Part shown: positions 1-5,163 of the stretch, piece by piece
Layout of the letters: each line of letters opens with the position of its first letter
Position numbering within the stretch: position 1 is the stretch's first letter
Source of the DNA: JAXGPP01 sp964436865
Lineage (GTDB): Bacteria > Planctomycetota > Planctomycetia > Pirellulales > Thermoguttaceae
Reading direction: 5' to 3'
Length of the DNA stretch: 16,706 nt
Assembly: GCA_964436865.1 (NCBI GenBank)
Contig: CAYTFK010000137.1
Coordinates: forward strand, 1-16,706
Made by a program: the position numbers and the translations under genes
The notes under the pieces: generated by a model
Databases searched by the model: none
Told to the model about the DNA's origin: nothing
Seen by the model: the letters and a program-made list of their open reading frames with translations, nothing else

Positions 1-101
1 TCGGCGCGCGTTGCGGCGGCCGGCGTCCAGAGATCGCGGGGCGCGCGGTCGACCGGCTGATGGTTGAGCGTACGTATCACACGCTCGCGCGAAGTCGTCA
101 T
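1..101 (-). CDS. Uroporphyrinogen decarboxylase-like protein, N-terminal fragment (runs off left edge)
   Basis: Reading the minus strand from the ATG at 101-99 gives 33 codons open to the window edge. The fragment begins with Met-Thr-Thr-Ser-Arg-Glu-Arg-Val, followed by Leu-Asn-His-Gln-Pro-Val-Asp-Arg and Pro-Arg-Asp-Leu-Trp. From family knowledge, a start of the type Ser-Arg-Glu-Arg-Val, then Leu-x-His-x-x-x-Asp-Arg-x-Pro, is the usual opening of URO-D-domain proteins. These include true uroporphyrinogen decarboxylase of haem synthesis and the many corrinoid methyltransferase-like relatives (MtaA/CmuA/MtbA type). The opening suggests a methyltransferase-like relative rather than HemE, but 33 residues cannot decide. 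No good Shine-Dalgarno precedes the ATG. A good candidate promoter lies about 80 nt upstream at 188-214. Family identity is fairly safe and function is open. Confidence 0.7.
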   Translation of the reverse strand, partial: MTTSRERVIRTLNHQPVDRAPRDLWTPAAATRA

Positions 102-187
102 CCTAATCGATCCCGCTGCGAGATGATTGACCAGCGCCAAGGCGGGCGAATCGGCAGGACCGCGCGGTTCGCGCCGCCGGGGAAGAG

Positions 188-214
188 ACTATAGCGCCGC
201 GCGGCGCAAGTCAA
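188..214 (-). promoter_or_regulatory. Candidate sigma70 promoter with palindromic spacer, for the URO-D-like gene
   Basis: On the minus strand, TTGACT (214-209) is a 5/6 match to the -35 consensus and TATAGT (193-188) is a 5/6 match to the -10. The spacer is 15 bp, shorter than the usual 16-18. Fourteen of those 15 bases (194-207) form a perfect palindrome, GCGCCGC/GCGGCGC. Transcription would start near 181 and give a leader of about 80 nt before the ATG at 101. A short spacer filled by a dyad would fit a promoter that needs an activator or is blocked by a repressor. That part is inference. Confidence 0.5.
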
Positions 215-317
215 CGGCCAGGGCGAGCGTTGTCATGCGGTGCAAGAATGCGCGGGCTCCACCGCGAATTGACCCGGCCCGAACCGCGCCGTCCGGTTGC
301 ATGCCGCCTTGAGAGCT
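215..317. other. Gap between zinc-ribbon gene and the URO-D-like promoter
   Basis: No gene is supported here; the short open frames are shadows of GC-rich sequence. One inverted repeat is visible, GCGGTG at 237-242 with CACCGC at 260-265, a 6-bp stem with a 17-nt loop. It is not followed by a U-run on the minus strand, so I do not call it a terminator for the zinc-ribbon gene. Confidence 0.4.
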
Positions 318-1043
318 TTACGTCGCAGTCTCGGCGATATAGAGGAGGCGGCCGCAGGAACGGCAGGCGACGGGTTGGCCAAGCATAACCTTGTTCACTT
401 CGTTGAGCGGGATGTGCTGGTTGCATCCGCCGCAGTACTCTCCGACGACGGGCGCGAGCGCTTCCTCGCCCTTGCCGCGGACGGCGCGGTGGTAGATGTC
501 GCGGTAATCGGGGGGCAGAGCGGCTTCGTGATCGGCGAGTTCCTTCTTCAGCCGCTCGATATCTCCGTGAACCGCGGGCGATTCGTTTTCGAAGTGATCG
601 TGGGCCTTCTGAGCTTCCTGCTTGCCGTGGGCGAGGGCGGCTTCCGCCTCGGCCACGCGTTTGTTCAGTCCGTCGAGTTTGTCCATCGCCTCGAGGATCT
701 CGTCGGTGAGGACGCTGTTGCTCATTTCGTCGGCGGCGATCTGCTCCTTGAGCGCCTGGTACTCGCGGTTGTCGGAGGCCTGGCGAAGCTGGCCGCGGCG
801 TTTCTCGACCATGGCCTCACGGGTGGCCAACTGGTTCTGTTTCTCGTCGGTGGCAAACTTCAGCGCCCGGGCCTGTTCCTTGACGGCGGCCAGTTGCGTT
901 TCGAGCTTCTGAACGTTGGCATCGTGGGCGGTGATCATTCGCGGGCCGCGCTGCAACCGCCCCTTGAGATCGCCCAGTTGCCGGTGGATGCGGTGCAGGG
1001 TGCGGAGGTTTTCGGTGATCGTATTGGCTTCCGAAGACATCAT
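318..1043 (-). CDS. Coiled-coil protein with C-terminal C4 zinc ribbon (COG1579 / zf-RING_7 type)
   Basis: The 241-aa product is almost entirely charged heptad-like helix from about residue 10 to 175, which indicates a long antiparallel coiled coil. It contains the Asp-Asn-Arg-Glu-Tyr-Gln-Ala-Leu segment (91-98), a hallmark of the family. The C-terminus has a zinc ribbon with Cys204-x2-Cys207 and Cys227-x2-Cys230. Length and order match the widespread COG1579 proteins, the CT398 type of chlamydiae. These are thought to act as nucleic-acid or protein-binding scaffolds, but no reaction is established. It is cytoplasmic, with no signal peptide or membrane segment. Two ATG codons are adjacent (1043-1041 and 1040-1038) and either could start. 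No clear Shine-Dalgarno is visible. It follows rpoD, but a strong terminator lies between them and ends only 32 nt before the start codon. Confidence 0.88.
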   Translation of the reverse strand: MMSSEANTITENLRTLHRIHRQLGDLKGRLQRGPRMITAHDANVQKLETQLAAVKEQARALKFATDEKQNQLATREAMVEKRRGQLRQASDNREYQALKEQIAADEMSNSVLTDEILEAMDKLDGLNKRVAEAEAALAHGKQEAQKAHDHFENESPAVHGDIERLKKELADHEAALPPDYRDIYHRAVRGKGEEALAPVVGEYCGGCNQHIPLNEVNKVMLGQPVACRSCGRLLYIAETAT

Positions 1044-1075
1044 GGGATCGAGTACTCAATTTCAGCAGCGGAAAC

Positions 1076-1108
1076 AAAAAAAGCCGCCGACCAGGGGGTC
1101 AGCGGCTT
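1076..1108 (-). terminator. Intrinsic (Rho-independent) terminator of the dnaG-rpoD unit
   Basis: The minus-strand RNA folds into a 12-bp stem, AAGCCGCUGACC with GGUCGGCGGCUU, around a loop of four bases, followed directly by a run of seven U (opposite 1076-1082). The only imperfection is a G-U wobble on the minus strand, which would be an A-C mismatch in a plus-strand transcript. The structure is therefore specific for minus-strand transcription. It starts 11 nt after the rpoD stop codon. Confidence 0.9.
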
Positions 1109-1119
1109 GACGACTCGCG

Positions 1120-2781
1120 TCAGCCTGCGACGCGTTCGAGAAATCCTTCGAGGTGCTTGGCCCGCACGGGATGCTGCAGTTTGCGCACCGCCTTGGCTTC
1201 GATCTGACGCACCCGTTCGCGCGTGACCTTGAAGATCCGGCCGACCTCCTCCAGGGTGTAGGTATAGCCGTCTCCCAGGCCGTAGCGCAGGCGGATGATC
1301 TCGCGCTCGCGGTAGGTGAGCGTCTTGAGCAGGGCCTCGATTTTCTCCCGCAGCATTTCATTGGCGGCGGCCTTGTCGGGCTTGGGCAGCCCGTTGTCCT
1401 CGATGAATTCGCCGAAGCAACTATCTTCGCTCTCGCCGACCGGCCGGTCAAGGCTCACCGGGTGGCGTCCCATGTTGAGCACCCGGCGGGTCTCCTCGAT
1501 CGACAACTCGGCGGCGCGGGCCGTTTCCTCGGTGGTCGGCTCGCGGCCCAGCTCCTGCAGGAGGCGTTTCGAGGTGTTCTTAAGCTTGCTCAGCACGTCG
1601 ATCATGTGCACGGGGATTCGAATCGTGCGGGCCTGATCGGCAATCGCCCGGGTAATCGCCTGGCGGATCCACCAGGTGGCGTAGGTGGAGAACTTGTACC
1701 CCCGGCGGTACTCGTATTTGTCCACCGCCCGCATGAGGCCGGTATTGCCTTCCTGAATCAGGTCCAGGAAACTGAGCCCCCGATTGCGGTACTTCTTGGC
1801 GATGGAGACGACCAGCCGCAGGTTGCCCCCCGAAAGCTGCCGCTTGGCATCCTCGTAATCACTATATTGGCTCCGCATCACTTCGCAGCGGCGGCGGAGG
1901 CTTGCGGGGCTCTCCTGGGTGGAGACCATGAGTTCGCGGAGTTCGCGGCGGAGAGCGGTTCGCTCGCCCATCATGCCGGGAGCCGACTTCAGCTCGTGGA
2001 GCCGCGCGCGGATGCGGTACATCCGCTCGCAGATGTCCTCCATCTGCCGCATTACCGACTGCACGCGGCGGGTGCGCAGGCTCAGTTCCTCGACGAGGAT
2101 GAGGGTCTTGTGGCGGGCGCGGAGGAAGCGTTTGCGGGCCGCCGAGCGATCTTCGGGCGACGTGCGTTTGCTCAACAGCGCGGCGAAGTCGCGCTTCATC
2201 CGCTCGGCGAGCGATTCGAGGGTGGCCAGGTTGTGCGGCATGCGGGCGAGGATCTGCTCCTTGGTGAGCCGCTCGGTGAGCGAGACCTTCACCGTGCGGT
2301 CGAAGGGGAGCGAACCGCGGTGCACCTTCACCAGCGTGCTGACGGTGTTCTCGAGGCCCAGGCTGCAACCGAGCACCGTGCGGCGGAAGCGTTTGCGGGT
2401 GACCTCGATTTTCTTGGCCAGCGTGATCTCTTCCTCGCGCGAAAGGAGCGGTATCTCCGCCATCTGGCTGAGGTAGAGCCGGATCGGGTCGCTGGACCAC
2501 TTCGAGACTTCCTCGGGCGGAACCAGACGCAGCTCCGGCTGGCCAGCGCCTTCTTCGCCCGCCTCGCCGGGACGCTTGTCGTCGCCGGCGAAGAATTCCG
2601 CCTCGGGCGGATCGTTCACCAGACGAATGCCCGCCTTATCGAGGGCGATGAGCAGATGGTCGATCTTCTCGGGATCGACCGCATCGTCGGGCAGGTAACG
2701 AGTGACTTCGTCGTAGGTCAGATAGCCTGCGGCCTTGCCTTTTGCCACCAAGTCGCGCAGTTCATTATCGAGAAGGTCCAC
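1120..2781 (-). CDS. rpoD: RNA polymerase primary sigma factor (sigma70/RpoD)
   Basis: The protein is 553 aa when started at GTG 2781-2779. Region 1.1 spans about 1-57 and region 1.2 is marked by Asp-Pro-Ile-Arg-Leu-Tyr-Leu (98-104). A charged, poorly conserved stretch follows at about 128-315. Region 2 is intact (about 321-380), with the core-binding Leu-Asp-Leu-Ile-Gln-Glu-Gly-Asn segment and the -10-reading Tyr-Ala-Thr-Trp-Trp-Ile-Arg-Gln-Ala-Ile segment at 367-376. Region 3 follows, then region 4 (475-553) with its helix-turn-helix at about 509-535 (Val-Thr-Arg-Glu-Arg-Val-Arg-Gln-Ile-Glu). The full set of regions 1.1 to 4.2 identifies the vegetative sigma factor. An in-frame ATG at 2880 exists, but the extra 33 residues are not sigma-like, and the GTG has a strong AAGGAG eight bases upstream. 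It lies downstream of dnaG as in the classical macromolecular-synthesis operon. Confidence 0.96.
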   Translation of the reverse strand: MDLLDNELRDLVAKGKAAGYLTYDEVTRYLPDDAVDPEKIDHLLIALDKAGIRLVNDPPEAEFFAGDDKRPGEAGEEGAGQPELRLVPPEEVSKWSSDPIRLYLSQMAEIPLLSREEEITLAKKIEVTRKRFRRTVLGCSLGLENTVSTLVKVHRGSLPFDRTVKVSLTERLTKEQILARMPHNLATLESLAERMKRDFAALLSKRTSPEDRSAARKRFLRARHKTLILVEELSLRTRRVQSVMRQMEDICERMYRIRARLHELKSAPGMMGERTALRRELRELMVSTQESPASLRRRCEVMRSQYSDYEDAKRQLSGGNLRLVVSIAKKYRNRGLSFLDLIQEGNTGLMRAVDKYEYRRGYKFSTYATWWIRQAITRAIADQARTIRIPVHMIDVLSKLKNTSKRLLQELGREPTTEETARAAELSIEETRRVLNMGRHPVSLDRPVGESEDSCFGEFIEDNGLPKPDKAAANEMLREKIEALLKTLTYREREIIRLRYGLGDGYTYTLEEVGRIFKVTRERVRQIEAKAVRKLQHPVRAKHLEGFLERVAG

Positions 2782-2789
2782 CGCGAAAT

Positions 2790-2795
2790 CTCCTT
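2790..2795 (-). promoter_or_regulatory. rpoD ribosome binding site (decides the GTG start)
   Basis: AAGGAG on the minus strand sits 8 nt before the GTG at 2781-2779, where region 1.1 begins. The ATG at 2880 has no comparable site. A perfect 7-bp hairpin (2797-2813) ends one base upstream of this site. Confidence 0.8.
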
Positions 2796-2796
2796 C

Positions 2797-2813
2797 CGCG
2801 TCCTCCGGACGCG
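2797..2813 (-). promoter_or_regulatory. Hairpin abutting the rpoD ribosome binding site
   Basis: The minus-strand RNA reads CGCGUCC-GGA-GGACGCG, a perfect 7-bp stem with a 3-nt loop. It ends one base before the AAGGAG of rpoD. The loop and the first stem bases together spell GGAGG, a second Shine-Dalgarno-like sequence held inside the hairpin. A role in setting rpoD translation is inference. Confidence 0.45.
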
Positions 2814-2914
2814 CTGGGTGTAAGGAAATTTGTCGGTGTTTGCCTCGCCGCCCGGCCGCCACGGGAGTGCGGCCCGGCAACGGGAAACGCCGATTGGACC
2901 GCCGCGTACGGGGT

Positions 2915-2930
2915 GCCGGCCGAAGCCGGC
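2915..2930 (-). promoter_or_regulatory. C(UUCG)G tetraloop hairpin in the dnaG-rpoD gap
   Basis: The minus-strand RNA reads GCCGGC-UUCG-GCCGGC, six G-C pairs closed by C-G around UUCG, the extra-stable tetraloop class. It lies 26 nt after the dnaG stop and 133 nt before the rpoD start. No U-run follows, so it is not a canonical terminator. It could protect a 3' end, mark a processing site or attenuate rpoD transcription. The sequence does not decide. Confidence 0.5.
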
Positions 2931-2955
2931 GGCGGCGGTCCGCCCGGTCACGGTC

Positions 2956-4815
2956 CTACCCTTCCATGGGATCGGCAATGCCGTGACGGGCACGTTCTTG
3001 CTGAAGAATTCTCTTCAGCACATCCAACTCCTCGTGCTCATCCAGCCTTCGCTGGCGGAGCATGCCCGCCTCCACGGGCACTCGTCGACTAGCTTCACGA
3101 TTTTTGAAACCCTTAAGCCACTCCTTGATCAAGGCATCCGGATCGCCAATCCCCTTAGCCAATCCCGATTCATCCACTTCGACCAGAAGGTTCTGAATGT
3201 TCGGGTCGTTGAACTCGAGCATCAGCCGAGAGAAGTCGGCGGCCTGCCCCATGTCCGCCAGGCGGCAGCACATTTCATACACCCGGCGGCACGGGCCGTG
3301 CTCAAGCATTTCAGGGCTGATCTCGCCGCGCACCGCTCCCAGACACTCGGGGTGTCTTACGAGGATCTCGAGCAGTTCGCGCTGAAAGGCGTCGATTGGG
3401 ACGGCCGGCGCGGGCGACTCCGCGGCGCGGTCCGGACCGCCGCGAGCGGGACGCCGCATGGCCGCCCGGCGGAGTTCGGTGAGCCGCTTCCGCACGTCGG
3501 CTTCGGGAATGCGGAAACTGGCGGCCAATCGCTGCAGCACCTTCTCTTCGCGGAACCGCGCGTCGCGGCTGGTGTCGGCGCGGAGCCGAGGCGCTTTGGC
3601 CAGAATGGCCACCAACCGCTCGAGCGCCTGGCTGGCACGATGGACGTCGCGCTCCAGATCGATTCCCGCCGTGTGTACCAGGAAAGCATGATCGAGGGCG
3701 TCGACGGCGCGGCTGGCGATCAGTTCGCGAAACGCCTCGGCGCCGTGATCGTGGAGGAAATCGCAAGGATCGAGGTCGTCGGGAATGGTGACGATCTGCA
3801 GATCGACCTGCTGGGCGACAAAGAGTTCCAGGACTTCGCGAGCGCGGCGCTGGCCGGCCTCATCGCCATCGAGCACCAGCACGATGCGGTCGACGTAGTG
3901 TCTCAGCGTGCGGATGTGCTCTTCGCCGAGCGCCGTTCCAAGCACGGCCACCGCCTCGGCGAAGCCGCACTCGTGGGCGGCAATGCAGTCGGTGTAGCCC
4001 TCCATCACCAGCGCAGTCCGCGTCTTGCGCATCGCGTGCTTCGCGAGGTCCAGCCCGTAGAGCAGCTTGCTCTTGGTGAACAGCGGCGTCTCCGGGGAGT
4101 TGATGTACTTCGCCTGGCTCGAGGAGCCCGGCAGCACGCGGCCGCCCACGCCTACCGGGCGATCCTGGGCGTCGCGGATCGAGAACAGCACCCGGCCGCG
4201 AAAGCGATCGAAGGCGCGTCCACCCTCCGCAGAGCGTGCCAGCAGGCCAATTGATTCGAGGACTTTGGGGTTGTAGGGTGTCCCCTTCGCCCGGCGGATG
4301 ATCCAGTCCCAATCTTCCGGCGAGTAGCCGAGATGAAACTTCTCAACGCTTTGGGCGGCAATCCGCCGCTCGGCGAGATATTTCCGGCCCGGCTCTCCCT
4401 CCGGCAGACGGACGAGGCACTCATGGTACTGCTGCTCGGCCCAAGCCATGGCCTGAAAGAGCAGACGCTTGCTGCCGGCAGAAGGCCCACTGGTGACGCC
4501 GCTGCCTGAAGGGCGCTCGGGTTTGAGCTGGATTCCCGCCTGTTCGGCCAGCATATTCAGCGCCTCGGGAAAGGGAATCCCCTCCATTTTCATAATGAAG
4601 CTGAAGATGTCGCCACCGAGATTGCAGACCCAGCACTTGAACGACTGCCGCTCGGGGTTGACCTGCAGGCTGGGACGCGAGTCGTCATGCCAGGGACAGA
4701 GCCCGACGAAGTTCCGTCCCTGACGACGGAGCTGGACGTAGCGGCCCACCAACTCGACGATGTCGATGGCCTGTCGGATCTGTTCTTTGGCGTCCAGAGA
4801 CGAACCGAACGACAC
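2956..4815 (-). CDS. dnaG: DNA primase
   Basis: The 619-aa primase makes the RNA primers for chromosome replication at the fork. The N-terminal zinc-binding domain has Cys40, His43, Cys61 and Cys64 in the CHC2 arrangement. The RNA-polymerase domain follows, with the basic Arg-Phe-Arg-Gly-Arg segment (204-208) and Tyr-Ile-Asn-Ser-Pro-Glu-Thr (237-243). The Toprim core has Met-Glu-Gly-Tyr-Thr-Asp (271-276, catalytic Glu272) and Asp-Gly-Asp-Glu-Ala-Gly (316-321), which supplies the metal-binding acids. The C-terminal part, about 400-619, is alpha-rich and variable and should be the helicase-interaction domain. The length is normal for the family. The start is GTG (4815-4813) with AGGAG six bases upstream, and the protein opens as primases do. 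It is first in a two-gene unit with rpoD and has a strong promoter about 200 nt upstream. Confidence 0.97.
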   Translation of the reverse strand: MSFGSSLDAKEQIRQAIDIVELVGRYVQLRRQGRNFVGLCPWHDDSRPSLQVNPERQSFKCWVCNLGGDIFSFIMKMEGIPFPEALNMLAEQAGIQLKPERPSGSGVTSGPSAGSKRLLFQAMAWAEQQYHECLVRLPEGEPGRKYLAERRIAAQSVEKFHLGYSPEDWDWIIRRAKGTPYNPKVLESIGLLARSAEGGRAFDRFRGRVLFSIRDAQDRPVGVGGRVLPGSSSQAKYINSPETPLFTKSKLLYGLDLAKHAMRKTRTALVMEGYTDCIAAHECGFAEAVAVLGTALGEEHIRTLRHYVDRIVLVLDGDEAGQRRAREVLELFVAQQVDLQIVTIPDDLDPCDFLHDHGAEAFRELIASRAVDALDHAFLVHTAGIDLERDVHRASQALERLVAILAKAPRLRADTSRDARFREEKVLQRLAASFRIPEADVRKRLTELRRAAMRRPARGGPDRAAESPAPAVPIDAFQRELLEILVRHPECLGAVRGEISPEMLEHGPCRRVYEMCCRLADMGQAADFSRLMLEFNDPNIQNLLVEVDESGLAKGIGDPDALIKEWLKGFKNREASRRVPVEAGMLRQRRLDEHEELDVLKRILQQERARHGIADPMEG

Positions 4816-5018
4816 CCTCTGCTCCTGTGCGTCAAGATGCGCGAAATCCGTTCCACATCAACGGACACAGGTCGGCAATTCCCTCTGCCGTGCCGCCTTC
4901 CGAAGGAGGTCCTGGCGGGGCCGCACCACTGGCCGGGTTTGGGGGATGAGGCAACTCGCTTCCGGGGCACGCTGCCAATGCGTCCCACGTTCCGGCTGGC
5001 CTCCGCCACGGCCGGCTG

Positions 5019-5047
5019 ATTATAGTGCCGCCGCCGAAACCGGTCAA
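5019..5047 (-). promoter_or_regulatory. Near-consensus sigma70 promoter for dnaG-rpoD
   Basis: On the minus strand, TTGACC (5047-5042, 5/6 match) is followed by exactly 17 bp and then TATAAT (5024-5019, 6/6 match). The predicted start is near 5012. This is the strongest promoter-like sequence I see in the window. It is placed to drive dnaG and rpoD together, so rpoD's own product probably transcribes this unit. Confidence 0.8.
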
Positions 5048-5112
5048 CGCGGATAATGGGCTTGAAAATGCCGCAAAACCGCTGTAGTCGCCGCGGGGAT
5101 GCGCCTGTCGTT

Positions 5113-5163
5113 CCGCCGCTCATCTGGCTTCCGGCGGCGGCGAGTCACCCGCACAATCGCGGG
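5113..5163 (-). other. Tandem hairpins after the giant gene
   Basis: Immediately after the stop codon of the 2373-aa gene, the minus-strand RNA can form CCCGC-N6-GCGGG (5148-5163). A second stem follows, CCGCCGC with GCGGCGG around a 14-nt loop (5113-5140). Neither has a U-run. They may mark a Rho-dependent or U-less transcript end, or protect the 3' end of the long mRNA. Confidence 0.35.

Larger units (their letters stand above)
4816..5163 (-). other. 348-bp gap: 3' hairpins, dnaG promoter and about 197-nt dnaG leader
   Basis: No protein gene is supported here. From the high-coordinate end it holds two hairpins just after the giant gene (5113-5163), the near-consensus dnaG promoter (5019-5047), and a leader of about 197 nt. 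The leader contains the octamer ACCUCCUU on the minus strand (4910-4903), which is the anti-Shine-Dalgarno sequence of 16S rRNA, inside a small hairpin. It also contains an 8-codon frame ending 4832 with no ribosome site, which I do not call. No rpsU is present. Confidence 0.6.

Noticed and set aside
1044..1075. Possible promoter for the zinc-ribbon gene in the TTGTTT...TACTCG stretch
   Set aside because: The -10 match is poor and transcription would start at or past the ATG.
297..1226. 309-codon plus-strand frame over the zinc-ribbon gene
   Set aside because: The minus-strand protein has a zinc ribbon and family motif. The plus-strand frame is hydrophobic antisense of a coiled coil.
1153..2823. 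556-codon open frame on the plus strand opposite rpoD
   Set aside because: It is an exact antisense shadow of a clear sigma factor, created by GC-rich third codon positions. The translation has no recognisable family and no ribosome site.
2830..4254. 474-codon open frame on the plus strand opposite dnaG
   Set aside because: Antisense shadow of the primase gene, for the same reason.
4832..4858. Eight-codon frame (Met-Trp-Asn-Gly-Phe-Arg-Ala-Ser) in the dnaG leader
   Set aside because: No ribosome site, no run of regulatory codons and no attenuator follow it, so it cannot be supported as a leader peptide.
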